Shown here piece by piece: positions 25,185-35,356 of a stretch of 64,000 bases of DNA. The stretch covers positions 1 through 64,000 of the forward strand of contig JAEINQ010000001.1 of NCBI GenBank assembly GCA_016342285.1, in the 5' to 3' direction. How positions within the stretch are numbered: the stretch's first letter is position 1; each line of letters opens with the position of its first letter. Below the pieces are notes generated by a model that saw only the letters and a list, made by a program, of their open reading frames with translations, was not told the DNA's origin and ran no database searches. Made by a program: the position numbers and the translations under genes. This DNA is from Desulfobacterales bacterium (GTDB lineage Bacteria; Desulfobacterota; Desulfobacteria; Desulfobacterales; JAEINQ01).

Positions 25185-25718
25185 TTGAAATCGAAAGAAA
25201 TTTCCATAAACTGGGCCGACGGAGGGCCAACGGCGGCGGTGGCGGGAACCACCAAGGACCGACAGATCGCCCAGCGGGTGCTTGACCTTGCGATACCGGT
25301 CTGCATGGCCGAGGGCATGGAGTTGATCCAGGTCGCCTACCAGCGGGAAAGTGCCGGCCGGGTGCTGCGGCTCTATATTGACAAGCCCGGCGGTGTCACC
25401 CTGAAAGACTGCGCCGACATCAGCCGACAGGTGGCCGACCTGCTGGACGTCAGCCTGGATGATGTCGGCCCTTATGGTTTGGAAGTCTCTTCTCCCGGCG
25501 TGGAACGACCGCTGGTCCGGGTCAGCGACTTTGAGCGGTTCAAGGACCGACGCGCCCGAATTCAGATGGATAGTCCCATCGACGGGCGCAAAGCATTTAC
25601 AGGCATTTTGCTGGGCATGACCGAGGACCGGGTCCACCTTTGTGTGGACAACCGGACCGTGGCCCTGCCCTACGACGGGATCGCCAAGGCACATCTTGTT
25701 GCAGAGCCTCTGGGGTGA
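25185..25718 (+). CDS. rimP: Ribosome maturation factor RimP
   Basis: The protein has 177 residues and starts at TTG 25185 with GAGAGAG about 10 nt upstream. It is needed for 30S maturation. Family sequence is clear: VCMAEGMELIQVAYQRESAG, RVLRLYIDKPGGVTLKDCAD, then DVGPYGLEVSSPGVERPLV and the C-terminal SH3-like domain (RARIQMDSPIDGRKAFTG). The N-terminal 25 residues are extra compared with many homologues; no better internal start is obvious. It heads the rimP-nusA-infB operon. Confidence 0.95.
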   Translation: MKSKEISINWADGGPTAAVAGTTKDRQIAQRVLDLAIPVCMAEGMELIQVAYQRESAGRVLRLYIDKPGGVTLKDCADISRQVADLLDVSLDDVGPYGLEVSSPGVERPLVRVSDFERFKDRRARIQMDSPIDGRKAFTGILLGMTEDRVHLCVDNRTVALPYDGIAKAHLVAEPLG

Positions 25719-25833
25719 TCTTGAAATGACAGGCCAGGGCCCCACTGGGCCTTGCGCCGATGACAGCATGGCGGCAACTGTCATCAGAACGTGCGTTTTT
25801 CCGGAAGGAAACCCAACAACACGGAGAAAACGG

Positions 25834-27297
25834 ATGTTAATTACAGACATCAAACGCGTGGTTGAACAGATCAGCCGTGACAAGGGGATCGACCGAGGCG
25901 TCCTGATTCAGGCACTGGAAGAGGCGCTGAAATCGGCCGCCCGGAAGAAGTACGGCAACCGGATCGATATCGAGGCCCAATTTAACGACGAAACCGGCGA
26001 GATAGAGGTTTTCCAGTTCAAGGAAGTGGTCGAAGAAGTGGCCGATCCCGAGTTGGAAATCGGTTTCGAGGAAGGCCGCGCCCTGGATCCGGACTGCGAA
26101 ATGGGCGACAGCCTCGGCACAAAAATGGATGCCAATACCTTCGGCCGAATTGCCGCCCAATCCGCCAAGCAGGTCATCATCCAAAAGATGAAAGACGCTG
26201 AGCGCGACGCCGTATACGCCTCCTTCATTGATCGCAAAGGGGAGATCATCAACGGCATCGTCCAGCGGCTGGACCGGGGCGATATCATCGTCAACCTGGG
26301 TCAGACCGAAGGGGTCCTGCCGGTGCGGGAGCAGGTGCCCAAGGAAAGTTACCGCCGCGGCGATCGGATCCGCGCTTACATCATGGACATTCTCTATGAA
26401 TCCCGAGGGCCTCAGATCATTTTGTCGCGCACCCATCCCGATTTCCTGGTCAACCTCTTCAAAACCGAGGTCCCGGAAATCGCCGAAGGGATCGTGACGG
26501 TCATGGGAGCTGCCCGCGAGCCTGGGATTCGGGCCAAATTCGCCGTCGCCTCCAACGATTCGGACATCGATCCGGTCGGGGCCTGCGTGGGGATGAAGGG
26601 AAGCCGGGTTCAGAACGTGGTTCAGGAACTCCGCGGGGAGAAGATCGACATTATCTCCTGGCATTTGGATGCCGCCAAGTATGTTTGCAATGCCCTGTCT
26701 CCGGCCGAAATCTCCAGGGTGATCATCGATGAAGAAAACCGGTCCATGGAAGTGATTGTTCCCGATGAACACCTGAGCATTGCTATCGGCAAGCGGGGCC
26801 AGAATGTCCGGCTGGCCTCCAAGCTGACCAAGTGGCATTTGGACGTGATCAGCGAGGAGCGTTACAGCCAGACCATGCGAGACGGGTATGATTCGCTGGT
26901 TTCGTTGCCGGATGTCAGCATCGGCACGGCTGACCTGCTCTACGAAAAGGGGTTTTTCTCTGTCGAAGAGCTCGGCGGTGCCTCCGTGGAAGATTTGATG
27001 CAGATTCGCGGCATCGACGAGGAATCTGCCCGGCAACTGATCCAGGCGGCAAGAACCCAGGCATTGGCAGAAAGCCAGGGGGGGCCGCCGGCGGAGGAGA
27101 CCGCCGAGGCCACGGAGACCACGGAGACCGCCGAGGCCACGGAGACCGCCGAGGCCACCGAGGCCACCGAGACCGCCGAGGCCACGGAGACCACTGAAGC
27201 CACCGAGGCCACCGAGGCCACCGAGGCCACCGAAGAACCACCGACGGAAGACGAAACGCAAGCTGCGGCACCGGTACCGGAAAACGAAACGAAATAG
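25834..27297 (+). CDS. nusA: Transcription termination/antitermination protein NusA with repetitive acidic tail
   Basis: The protein has 487 residues from ATG 25834 (MLITDIKRVVEQISRDKGID). Domains in order: NusA N-terminal RNA-polymerase-binding domain (1-125), S1 (ESYRRGDRIRAYIMDILYES, about 135-200), KH1 and KH2 (GACVGMKGSRVQNVVQELRG; LSIAIGKRGQNVRLASKLT), then a helix-hairpin-helix region (GIDEESARQLIQAARTQALA). The last 65 residues are a low-complexity Thr-Glu-Ala tail encoded by 9-12 bp repeats. The tail lacks the E. coli AR domains. It lies between rimP and infB. Confidence 0.97.
   Translation: MLITDIKRVVEQISRDKGIDRGVLIQALEEALKSAARKKYGNRIDIEAQFNDETGEIEVFQFKEVVEEVADPELEIGFEEGRALDPDCEMGDSLGTKMDANTFGRIAAQSAKQVIIQKMKDAERDAVYASFIDRKGEIINGIVQRLDRGDIIVNLGQTEGVLPVREQVPKESYRRGDRIRAYIMDILYESRGPQIILSRTHPDFLVNLFKTEVPEIAEGIVTVMGAAREPGIRAKFAVASNDSDIDPVGACVGMKGSRVQNVVQELRGEKIDIISWHLDAAKYVCNALSPAEISRVIIDEENRSMEVIVPDEHLSIAIGKRGQNVRLASKLTKWHLDVISEERYSQTMRDGYDSLVSLPDVSIGTADLLYEKGFFSVEELGGASVEDLMQIRGIDEESARQLIQAARTQALAESQGGPPAEETAEATETTETAEATETAEATEATETAEATETTEATEATEATEATEEPPTEDETQAAAPVPENETK
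27099..27236 (+). repeat. In-frame minisatellite in nusA (Thr-Glu-Ala repeats)
   Basis: Short units such as GCCACCGAG and GCCACGGAGACC recur about 12-15 times, encoding (TEA/TET)n in the NusA tail. All units keep the frame, so copy number can change without frameshift. Confidence 0.85.
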
Positions 27298-27386
27298 CCC
27301 ACGGCAGGCGAAACAGCAACGGCAAGGGGGGCCGGCAATATTGGACCCCCGAACAACCCAGGTTCAAATGAATTCAGGGGGTATGG

Positions 27387-30158
27387 ATGGCAAAGATCAG
27401 GGTATATGAGCTTGCCAGGCAGCTTAACATGAAGAACAAGGCCCTCCTCGACAAACTCAGTGAAATGGAGATCGAAGTCGGATCCCACATGAGTTCACTG
27501 GACGGGGATACCGTTGCGCAAATTAAGGCTGGCCTGCTCGGAACCAAGCCCGGTGTGGTCGAAGAGACGCGGATCAGACCGACGGTCATTCGTCGACGCA
27601 AAAAGGTGGTTCCCAAAGAACCGGTCGTCGAAGCCGATTCGGAAGAAACATCGGTTGAGGCCCTTGAAGAAGCAGCGACGGCAACAGAACCGGGCCAAGT
27701 CGTCGAGCCGACGCCGGTCGAAGCGGCTGAACCGGCGACGGTTAAGGCACCGCAATCCCCTCCAGCGCCCGCGAAGAAGAAGAAAGCGAAGACGGAAGCG
27801 GCACGGACCATTGCCCCACCCCCGGCCAAGGCCAAGCCTGAGACCGAACCTGTGGTTGAGACCCTGACGACGCCAACCGAATCGGCGAACGTGGTGGAAG
27901 CGGCGAACGTGGTGGAAGCGGCGGAAGTGGTGGAAGCGGCGGAAGTGGTGGAAGCGGCGGAAGCGGTCACCGATTCAGCTCCGGCCGAACCCAAAGCCAA
28001 GGCCTTGGCCAAAAAGGCACCGGCAAAGAAAGCGGCGGCCAAAAAGCACGATCCCAAAGATGCACCGGCAAGGATCATCAAGCTGCCGGAAAAGCAGGTG
28101 GCGCCAAGACCGGTCCCCGCCGCCGAAACGATACACTCGGGCTCAACTGCTGGGGTCCCGGCGGAATCGGCAGCAGAGAAGGATGTTTCGGGCAAGGACA
28201 AAAAAAAGAAGGCCGTGAAGAAACGGGTCGTCGAAGAGGTCGGCGACAAAAAGTTTTTCAAGAAGAAAATCTCTTTTCGCAGGAAAGAGGTGGTCGAAGG
28301 CGCCGCCCTGTATTCCAAATCAGCCCGGGGGCGCAAGGGACGCAAGGGGGCCAAAAGCAAGGCGACCTCCGGCCAGAAAACACAGATCACCGTCTCCAAG
28401 GCCATCAAGCGGCGGATCAAGATTGACGACACCATTGTCTTGGCTGAACTGGCCAAACGCATGGGGATCAAAGCCAATGAAATGATCCACAAGCTGATGG
28501 GAATGGGTGTCATGGTCACCGTGAATCAGACCATTGACTTCGATACGGCAGCCCTGGTGGCCGCCGAGTTCGAATACGAAATCGATCGGGCCGCATTTGA
28601 AGAGGAGCGCATCATTCAAATCGTAGAGGACGACCCGGCCAAAATGGCTGAGCGCCCCCCCGTGGTCACTATTATGGGCCATGTTGACCATGGCAAAACC
28701 TCCCTGTTGGATGTGATCCGTCAGTCCAGCGTCACCGATGGCGAAGCCGGCGGTATCACCCAGCACATCGGCGCTTACCACGTGACCACGGAAAAGGGGC
28801 AAGTGGTCTTTCTCGACACACCCGGCCATGAAGCCTTTACGGCCATGCGGGCCCGCGGCGCATCGGTCACCGACATCGTGGTACTGGTGGTTGCCGCCGA
28901 CGACGGGGTCATGCCCCAGACCGTCGAAGCCATCAATCACGCCAAGGCCGCCGAGGTGCCGATTATTGTTGCCATCAACAAAATCGATAAGGCCAATGCC
29001 GATCCGGATCGGGTCGTACGGGAGCTTTCCGATGTGGGCCTGGCCCCTGAAGATTGGGGCGGGGACACCATCTTTGTCCGGGTTTCGGCCAAGGCAAAGA
29101 CCGGCATTGCCGAACTGCTGGATATGATTTCCCTGCAGGCAGAACTCATGGAACTCACGGCCAATCCGGCCAAGATGGCCGCGGGCCACGTGGTGGAAGC
29201 CAAACTCGACTCGGGCCGCGGCCCCGTCGCCACCGTCCTGATCCAGGAGGGGACGCTGAATATCGGAGACCCGGTGGTCTGCGGTGTCCACTACGGCAAG
29301 GTCCGTGCCCTGATCAACGACCGAGGCACCCAGGTTCAGTCCGCCGGTCCCTCCATTCCGGTGGAGATCATCGGTCTGTCCGGCGTTCCCAATGCCGGGG
29401 ATGAAATGGTCGTTCTTAAGGACGAAAAGGACGCCCGGCAGGTCAGCCAGCATCGAATCCAGAAGCTTCGGGCCAAGGAACTGGCCAAGACCAGCCGGTT
29501 GAGCCTGGACAACCTGTTCGATCAGATGAAAAAGGGCGAGGTCAAGGACCTGAACCTCATTATCAAGGCCGATGTTCATGGCTCCATCGAAGCCCTGACC
29601 GACTCCCTGGTCAAGCTTTCCAACGACGAAGTCAATATCAACGTGATCCATTCGGCCACCGGTACCATCAGCGAGTCCGATGTCTCCCTGGCCGCTGTTT
29701 CCGATGCCATCATCATCGGATTCAACGTCCGGCCCAACACCAAGGTGCAGGGCCTCGCCCAGGAAGAAAGCGTGGACATGCGGTTTTACAATGTCATTTA
29801 CAGCGTTATCAAGGACGTCCAGGATGCTATCGTGGGCATGATGGCCTCCCGGTTTGAAGAGCAGGTCCTGGGCCGGGCCGAAGTACGTCAGGTCTTCCAT
29901 GTCCCCAAGGTGGGGGCCGTGGCCGGCTGTTACGTAACCGACGGCAAGATTCAGCGGTCTCAGCTGGTCCGACTGCTGCGCGACGGTGTGGTCCAGTACG
30001 AAGGAAAGCTCTCCTCTCTGAGACGCTTCAAGGACGACGTCAAGGAAGTCCAGACCGGGTACGAATGCGGCATGGGCATTGAAAATTATAACGACATCAA
30101 AGTCGGCGATGAGCTCGAAGTCTTCTACCTGGAAGAGATCAAACCCACGATCCAATAA
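27387..30158 (+). CDS. infB: Translation initiation factor IF-2
   Basis: The protein has 923 residues and is the GTPase that places fMet-tRNA on the 30S subunit and promotes subunit joining. The N-terminal IF2_N motif is [21 protein letters not shown] long Ala/Glu/Lys-rich linker follows (about 60-340), with four VVEAA repeats. G-domain motifs are [12 protein letters not shown] (G1), DTPGHEAF (G3) and NKIDKA (G4), starting near residue 430. The C-terminal domains end with [20 protein letters not shown]. The start has AGGGGG upstream. It follows nusA after 89 nt. Confidence 0.98.
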   Translation: MAKIRVYELARQLNMKNKALLDKLSEMEIEVGSHMSSLDGDTVAQIKAGLLGTKPGVVEETRIRPTVIRRRKKVVPKEPVVEADSEETSVEALEEAATATEPGQVVEPTPVEAAEPATVKAPQSPPAPAKKKKAKTEAARTIAPPPAKAKPETEPVVETLTTPTESANVVEAANVVEAAEVVEAAEVVEAAEAVTDSAPAEPKAKALAKKAPAKKAAAKKHDPKDAPARIIKLPEKQVAPRPVPAAETIHSGSTAGVPAESAAEKDVSGKDKKKKAVKKRVVEEVGDKKFFKKKISFRRKEVVEGAALYSKSARGRKGRKGAKSKATSGQKTQITVSKAIKRRIKIDDTIVLAELAKRMGIKANEMIHKLMGMGVMVTVNQTIDFDTAALVAAEFEYEIDRAAFEEERIIQIVEDDPAKMAERPPVVTIMGHVDHGKTSLLDVIRQSSVTDGEAGGITQHIGAYHVTTEKGQVVFLDTPGHEAFTAMRARGASVTDIVVLVVAADDGVMPQTVEAINHAKAAEVPIIVAINKIDKANADPDRVVRELSDVGLAPEDWGGDTIFVRVSAKAKTGIAELLDMISLQAELMELTANPAKMAAGHVVEAKLDSGRGPVATVLIQEGTLNIGDPVVCGVHYGKVRALINDRGTQVQSAGPSIPVEIIGLSGVPNAGDEMVVLKDEKDARQVSQHRIQKLRAKELAKTSRLSLDNLFDQMKKGEVKDLNLIIKADVHGSIEALTDSLVKLSNDEVNINVIHSATGTISESDVSLAAVSDAIIIGFNVRPNTKVQGLAQEESVDMRFYNVIYSVIKDVQDAIVGMMASRFEEQVLGRAEVRQVFHVPKVGAVAGCYVTDGKIQRSQLVRLLRDGVVQYEGKLSSLRRFKDDVKEVQTGYECGMGIENYNDIKVGDELEVFYLEEIKPTIQ
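27891..27962 (+). repeat. Four tandem 18-bp units within infB
   Basis: GTGGTGGAAGCGGCGGAA-type units occur four times without gaps (27891, 27909, 27927, 27945), encoding VVEAAN or VVEAAE in the linker between the N-terminal domain and the G domain. Confidence 0.9.
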
Positions 30159-30192
30159 GGTGGTGGCGCGTCGCCGGCCACCATGAAACGGT

Positions 30193-30480
30193 ATGGTCGT
30201 CGGTATCGGTACCCTAATATTTCGCCTGCACGGCTGCCGGTCATTGAAGGAAAAACGAACGGTCGTCAAGGCGATCATCGGCCGAATTCGCAATCATTTC
30301 AACGCGTCAGTGGCTGAGGTCGGCGCCAACGATGTGCACCAGCGGGCGGAGATCGGTTTTGCGCTGGTTGGCAACAGCCAGGCGCTGGTCAACGCCAAAA
30401 TCGACAATATATTCAACATGGTTGAGGCGCTTGGCCTGGCCGAAATGATCGACACCGACATGGAGATCATCCACCTATGA
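30193..30480 (+). CDS. DUF503 family protein (YlxP-like)
   Basis: The protein has 95 residues of the DUF503/YlxP family, found between infB and rbfA in many bacteria. Visible hallmarks are MVVGIGTLIFRLHGCRSLKE, KRTVVKAIIGRIRNHFNASV and AEVGANDVHQRAEIGF. It has a ferredoxin-like fold and no catalytic residues are known. It overlaps rbfA by ATGA, so the two are translationally coupled. A role in ribosome or translation biology is inferred from context. Confidence 0.93.
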   Translation: MVVGIGTLIFRLHGCRSLKEKRTVVKAIIGRIRNHFNASVAEVGANDVHQRAEIGFALVGNSQALVNAKIDNIFNMVEALGLAEMIDTDMEIIHL

Positions 30481-30854
30481 AACCCTACGCCCGGTCCGAA
30501 AGGGTCAGCGGCCATTTGCAGCGGGTTCTTTCCGAGCTGCTGCAAAGACAGGTCAAAGATCCCAGGTTGGCCAAGGCCACCATTACCGACGTCCAGTTGA
30601 CCCGGGACCTGAAAATTGCCCGCATCTATTTCAGCGTAACGGGCGGAAAGACCGAGGCCCCGGCGGTCGTGAAGGGATTTGAAAGCGCCAGGGGCTTTGT
30701 CAAGCGAACCCTTGCCGCTGAACTCGGTTTGCGGTATATGCCGGACCTTGAATTTTTCTACGATGAGTCATTCGACTACGGCGCCCGTATCAACCAAGTG
30801 CTCAAGTCGTTAGAACGGGAAAATGGATCACATCCGGAACCATCTGAAGAATAG
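30477..30854 (+). CDS. rbfA: 30S ribosome-binding factor RbfA
   Basis: The protein has 125 residues. It binds the 30S subunit and helps late maturation of 16S rRNA. The sequence YARSERVSGHLQRVLSELLQ, VKDPRLAKATITDVQLTRDL and ARIYFSVTG is typical, with a type II KH fold and the central A-x-G region. It overlaps ylxP (ATGA) upstream and nrnA by 32 nt downstream. Confidence 0.96.
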   Translation: MKPYARSERVSGHLQRVLSELLQRQVKDPRLAKATITDVQLTRDLKIARIYFSVTGGKTEAPAVVKGFESARGFVKRTLAAELGLRYMPDLEFFYDESFDYGARINQVLKSLERENGSHPEPSEE

Positions 30855-31797
30855 CCGCCGGGTCCTTCTGGTCAGCCATGTGAACCCGGACGGTGATGCC
30901 ATTGGTTCCCTCATTGCCATGGGATTGGCCCTGGAGGCCATGGGGCTTTCGGCGACCCTGTGCAACGCCAGCCCCATTCCGGCGGTTTATCGATTCCTGC
31001 CGGCGGTCCAACGGATCACGGATCGGATCGATGGGACCCAGACCTATGATACGGCCATGGTCCTGGACTGCGGAGACCTGAAGCGGGTCGGCAACCGCTT
31101 GATGGAGGCAATCAATCGGATCCCGATCATTGTCAATGTGGATCACCACATCACCAACACCGGATTCGGACACCTGCAGCAAGTGGAGCCCTTTGCCTGC
31201 GCCACGGCGGAAATTGTCTACCGGCTGATTCGTTCCTTCGAGGTTCCTGTGAGCCGGAGCATCGCCACGGCCATTTACACCGGCATCCTGACCGATACCG
31301 GTTCGTTCCGGTTTGCCAACACCAACCGGGCTGCATTCAGAATCTGTGAAGAGATGGTGGCCCTGGGGGTTGATCCGTCCAAGGTTGCCCAGCATGTTTA
31401 CGGGACTTATTCCCTGGGGAGGATCAAACTGCTCAACCTGGCCCTGGACTCCATCGAAATTTCGAACAACGGCAAGCTGTCACTCATGTGCCTTTCCCAG
31501 GGAATGCTTCAGGAGACCGGAACCCAATCCGAGGACGCCGACGGCCTGATCAATTACGCCCGAAGCATTCGTAATGTCAAGCTGGCCGCCATGATTCAGG
31601 AACGGCCCAACAGCGGCACCCACGCCGAGGGCGAAGGACGCTACCATGTCAGTATGCGCTCGGACGGAACCGTCGATGTATCAGAAATTGCGAGTTATTT
31701 TGGAGGAGGAGGCCATGTCAGCGCGGCTGGGTTCACCATTGAATCCACGCTTTCCAACATCAAAAGCGAAATCATGGGCCTGGCCGACACCCTTTAG
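30823..31797 (+). CDS. nrnA: DHH/DHHA1 phosphoesterase, NrnA-type oligoribonuclease/pAp phosphatase
   Basis: The protein has 324 residues. It degrades nano-RNAs and dephosphorylates pAp. The metal motifs are SHVNPDGDAIGS (about residues 18-29), DCGD, NVDHHITNTGFG (DHH, about 105-116) and TGILTDTGSFRF. The DHHA1 motif GGGGHVSAAGF lies near the C-terminus. pAp phosphatase activity would also clear APS/PAPS-derived nucleotides, but here the gene is part of the translation operon, between rbfA and truB. The length matches the family. Confidence 0.94.
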   Translation: MDHIRNHLKNSRRVLLVSHVNPDGDAIGSLIAMGLALEAMGLSATLCNASPIPAVYRFLPAVQRITDRIDGTQTYDTAMVLDCGDLKRVGNRLMEAINRIPIIVNVDHHITNTGFGHLQQVEPFACATAEIVYRLIRSFEVPVSRSIATAIYTGILTDTGSFRFANTNRAAFRICEEMVALGVDPSKVAQHVYGTYSLGRIKLLNLALDSIEISNNGKLSLMCLSQGMLQETGTQSEDADGLINYARSIRNVKLAAMIQERPNSGTHAEGEGRYHVSMRSDGTVDVSEIASYFGGGGHVSAAGFTIESTLSNIKSEIMGLADTL

Positions 31798-31815
31798 AGG
31801 GGTGTTGCAGACTTT

Positions 31816-32727
31816 ATGAAGAGCCAGCGCAAGGGCGTGATCATCATCGACAAACCAGCGGGTTTGTCCTCGGCCCGGGTGGTCGCCACCGTCAAACGGA
31901 TCTTCCAGGTGGCCAAGGCCGGCCATACCGGCACTCTTGACCCTTTTGCCACCGGCGTGATGGTCTGCCCGGTCAATTCCGCCACGCGTCTGGCCCGGTT
32001 CCTGCTCCACGGCAGCAAGACCTATACGGGGGTCTTGAAGCTGGGCATGGAGACCGACACCCAGGATTCCACGGGCATTGTCACGGCCCGAAACGTTGTG
32101 CCGCAACTTGACCGAAACGAGCTCGACGCGGTTTTTGGACAGTTCAGGGGGGCCATCGAACAGGCCCCCCCGGCCTATTCGGCCCTCAAGCACCAGGGGG
32201 TGCCGTTGTATAAGTTGGCCCGTCAGGGCCGGCCTGTTCAAAAGCCACCCAGGGCGGTAAGCGTTTTTGCCCTGTCGATTCAGGCAGTGGCACTGCCCCG
32301 GGTCCATTTTGAGGTGACCTGTTCGGGCGGCACCTACGTCCGGACCCTTTGCGCTGATATTGGCGCGGCCATCGGTTGTGGCGGGCATCTGGAATCGTTG
32401 AGACGGACCCGGTGCGGTCCCTTTTCACTGGCGCAGGCCGTTACCTTGGACCAGCTCGCCGGCCATGACCGGGCCGGCACCCTGGACCGGCTGATCATTG
32501 CCATGGCCGATGTGTTACCGGACTTGCCCGTGCTTCGGGCCGACGCATCCCTGGCCCGAAAGATCGCCGTGGGAGGGGCACTTGACGAACTGGACGCCGG
32601 CGACGGCTGGCCCAGTGTCACGCCGGGAGGGCATATCAAGGTGGTGGGCCCCGGGGATGAGCTTCTGGCCGTGCTTGAAGCCCAGCCCGGTGGTCGTTAC
32701 CGCTATTGTTGCGTTCTAAACGGTTAA
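31816..32727 (+). CDS. truB: tRNA pseudouridine(55) synthase TruB
   Basis: The protein has 303 residues and makes pseudouridine 55 in the T-loop of tRNAs. The sequences GVIIIDKPAGLSSARVVATV and KAGHTGTLDPFATGVMVCPV include the catalytic Asp of GTLDP. Further motifs are SKTYTGVLKLGMETDTQD, QAPPAYSALKHQGVPLYKLA and VTCSGGTYVRTLCADIGAA. A PUA-like C-terminus follows. It lies 18 nt after nrnA. Confidence 0.97.
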   Translation: MKSQRKGVIIIDKPAGLSSARVVATVKRIFQVAKAGHTGTLDPFATGVMVCPVNSATRLARFLLHGSKTYTGVLKLGMETDTQDSTGIVTARNVVPQLDRNELDAVFGQFRGAIEQAPPAYSALKHQGVPLYKLARQGRPVQKPPRAVSVFALSIQAVALPRVHFEVTCSGGTYVRTLCADIGAAIGCGGHLESLRRTRCGPFSLAQAVTLDQLAGHDRAGTLDRLIIAMADVLPDLPVLRADASLARKIAVGGALDELDAGDGWPSVTPGGHIKVVGPGDELLAVLEAQPGGRYRYCCVLNG

Positions 32728-32752
32728 GGGCCGGCCGGGCCGCACAATTTTG

Positions 32753-32781
32753 TTGTACACCAGCCATGATGACGATATAGT
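32753..32781 (+). promoter_or_regulatory. Internal promoter of rpsO-pnp
   Basis: TTGTAC (32753-32758) and TATAGT (32776-32781) are 17 bp apart, 45 bp before the rpsO start. A promoter for rpsO-pnp inside the long operon is common. Confidence 0.65.
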
Positions 32782-32826
32782 TATGGACTGAATCATTACT
32801 ATTTAACTTGAGGAGGCAAAAAGAAA

Positions 32827-33096
32827 GTGAGTCTCACAACGGATGACAAGAAAAAGCTGATCGATCAATTCAAGCTGCATGAAAGCGATACCGGGTCGCC
32901 GGAAGTTCAGGTAGGCCTTCTGACCCATCGCATCACCTACCTGACGGAACATATGAAGATCCACACAAAGGATCATCATTCCCGCCGGGGCTTGCTGATG
33001 CTGGTCGGTCAGCGCCGCCGGCTGCTCAACTACGTCAAGAGCAAGGACATGAACCGGTATCGCACCATCATCGAAACACTGGGGCTAAGACGCTAG
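32827..33096 (+). CDS. rpsO: 30S ribosomal protein S15
   Basis: The protein has 89 residues from GTG 32827, with GAGGAGG about 9 nt upstream. Hallmarks are [40 protein letters not shown] and [14 protein letters not shown]15 is a primary 16S-binding protein and often represses its own mRNA. It lies upstream of pnp as usual. Confidence 0.98.
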   Translation: MSLTTDDKKKLIDQFKLHESDTGSPEVQVGLLTHRITYLTEHMKIHTKDHHSRRGLLMLVGQRRRLLNYVKSKDMNRYRTIIETLGLRR

Positions 33097-33259
33097 TCGA
33101 CCGTCCCCGCGTGCAGCATTTACCCCAATTTCCGCCGGGCCATGGTCTTTGCACCAGCCCTGTGGGCAACGGTTGCCAGGTGTCGAGACCAGGGGGCGGA
33201 CCCTTTCATCGCCCCCTACCGGCAACAACTGGCAGACACAGCCGCTGCAGGAGAAAAAC

Positions 33260-35356
33260 ATGGAAAAAATATTAACAACCGATATCGGGGGCAAGCCCCT
33301 GATCATCAAAACAGGCAAAGTGGCCAAACAGGCCTCCGGATCCGTCGTGGTCCAGTATGGAGACACCATCGTTCTGGTTACCGTGGTTTCGGCCAGGGAC
33401 GAGCGGGACATGGGGTTTCTACCGCTGACCGTGGAATACCAGGAGAAAATCTACGCGGCCGGCCGCATTCCCGGCAATTATTTCCGAAGGGAAATCGGCA
33501 GGCCCAGCGAAAAGGAAACCCTGACCGCCCGGCTCATCGACCGTCCCATTCGACCCCTGTTCCCCAAGGGGTACCGTTTTGAGACCCAGTTGATTGCCAC
33601 GGTGCTCTCCATGGACAAGGAGAACGATCCGGACATTCTGGCCATGATCGGCGCCTCCGCGGCGCTGGAAATCTCGGATATTCCTTTTGCCGGCCCCATT
33701 GCCAGTGTTCGGGTCGGTCGCATTGACGGCGAATTCGTCGCCAACCCACCCATCAGCCTGTGGGAACAAAGCGATATCAGCATTATCGTGGCCGGCTCCA
33801 AAACCGGCATCGTCATGGTAGAGGGCGGCAGCAATATCGTCAGCGAGGCCGACATGCTCGAAGCGATCTATTTCGGCCACCAGGCCATGCAGCCCATCAT
33901 CGACATGCAGATCGAGCTCAAGTCGGCAGTGGGAATCACCAAGCGCCCCTTTAGCCCGCCTGAAAAAGACGCCGATCTCAAATCCAGAATCGAGACAGAG
34001 GCGACCGGGCGGCTTCGTGAGGCCATTTTGGTACCTGAAAAAATGCCGCGTCATGAGGCCATTCGGGCCGTCAAAGCAGAGCTTTTTGAAAGCCTCGGCG
34101 GGGATTTTGCCGACCGTAAGTCGGACGCTTACGGAATTTTAGAGGACCTGCAAAAAACCATCAGCCGCGACCTGATTCTCAATGAAGGGCGCCGCATGGA
34201 TGGCCGCGGATTCGACGAGGTACGCCCCATCCAATGCGAAGTCGGCACCCTGCCCAGACCCCACGGCAGTGCCCTGTTCACCCGGGGTGAAACCCAGGTG
34301 CTCGGCGTGCTGACCCTGGGGTCCGGCCAGGACGAACAGCGGGTGGAGACCCTTTCCGGTGAAGAGTTCCGCCCCTTCATGCTCCACTACAATTTTCCGC
34401 CCTACTCGGTGGGCGAGGTCAAACGCGTCGGAGGGCCCAGCCGTCGGGATATCGGCCACGGCGGATTGTCCACCCGTGCCATTGAAAAAGTCCTGCCGAA
34501 CAAGGAAGACTTCGACTACACGATCCGGATCGTCTCTGAGGTGCTCGAGTCCAACGGGTCTTCATCCATGGGAACGGTCTGCTCCGGCATTCTTGCCCTC
34601 ATGGACGGCGGGGTTCCCATCAAGGCTCCGGTAGCCGGCATTGCCATGGGGCTGGTCAAGGGTGACAACAATACGGTGGTGCTCTCGGACATCCTCGGTG
34701 ACGAGGATCATACCGGCGACATGGATTTCAAAGTCGCCGGCACCAGCGAAGGGATCACCGCCCTTCAGATGGACATCAAGATCCACGAGCTCTCCAGAGA
34801 CATCCTGGAGCAAGCGTTGGAACAGGCCCGCGTCGGCCGGCTGCACATCCTCGGCAAAATGCTCGAAGCCCTGGACAAGCCGAGGAAGAAAATATCTCCC
34901 TTTGCCCCGGCCATCATCATCGTCACCATCAATCCGGACAAGATTCGGGATATCATCGGCCCGGGCGGCAAGATGATCCGTTCCATTCAAAGCGAGACCA
35001 ACACCCGGATCGAAATCGACGACAGCGGCACAATCAAAATTGCCGCGGTCACCAAGGAAGACGGCGATGCGGCCCAGGCCATGATCAAGGACATTACCAT
35101 GGAGCCGGAAGTGGGCGCCATCTACGAAGGCAAAGTGGTCAAGGTCATGGACTTTGGCGCCTTTGTTCAAATCACTCCCGGCACCGACGGGCTCTGCCAC
35201 ATCTCCCAGCTCTCCACCCAGCGTGTCACCAAGGTCAGTGATGTGGTCCGTGAGGGCGATATGCTGCGGGTCAAGGTGCTGGAAATCAACCGTGACGGCA
35301 AGATCCGCCTCAGCCACAAGGCTATTTTAGAAGAAGAAAATGGCAAGGCTGAATAA
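33260..35356 (+). CDS. pnp: Polyribonucleotide nucleotidyltransferase (PNPase)
   Basis: The protein has 698 residues from ATG 33260 ([20 protein letters not shown]), with AGGAGA upstream; the frame extends upstream into the leader but without family similarity. It is a phosphorolytic 3'-5' exoribonuclease. Two RNase PH domains are present (first with [20 protein letters not shown]; second with GEGG-equivalent [20 protein letters not shown] region and [15 protein letters not shown]), then KH ([20 protein letters not shown]) and S1 ([20 protein letters not shown]). The full length is typical. Its end overlaps the M16 peptidase gene by 17 nt. Confidence 0.97.
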   Translation: MEKILTTDIGGKPLIIKTGKVAKQASGSVVVQYGDTIVLVTVVSARDERDMGFLPLTVEYQEKIYAAGRIPGNYFRREIGRPSEKETLTARLIDRPIRPLFPKGYRFETQLIATVLSMDKENDPDILAMIGASAALEISDIPFAGPIASVRVGRIDGEFVANPPISLWEQSDISIIVAGSKTGIVMVEGGSNIVSEADMLEAIYFGHQAMQPIIDMQIELKSAVGITKRPFSPPEKDADLKSRIETEATGRLREAILVPEKMPRHEAIRAVKAELFESLGGDFADRKSDAYGILEDLQKTISRDLILNEGRRMDGRGFDEVRPIQCEVGTLPRPHGSALFTRGETQVLGVLTLGSGQDEQRVETLSGEEFRPFMLHYNFPPYSVGEVKRVGGPSRRDIGHGGLSTRAIEKVLPNKEDFDYTIRIVSEVLESNGSSSMGTVCSGILALMDGGVPIKAPVAGIAMGLVKGDNNTVVLSDILGDEDHTGDMDFKVAGTSEGITALQMDIKIHELSRDILEQALEQARVGRLHILGKMLEALDKPRKKISPFAPAIIIVTINPDKIRDIIGPGGKMIRSIQSETNTRIEIDDSGTIKIAAVTKEDGDAAQAMIKDITMEPEVGAIYEGKVVKVMDFGAFVQITPGTDGLCHISQLSTQRVTKVSDVVREGDMLRVKVLEINRDGKIRLSHKAILEEENGKAE

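Noticed and set aside
25642..25833. NusA start upstream in the rimP overlap
   Set aside because: NusA homologues begin at the ATG 25834 sequence; the upstream part is RimP in another frame and spacer.
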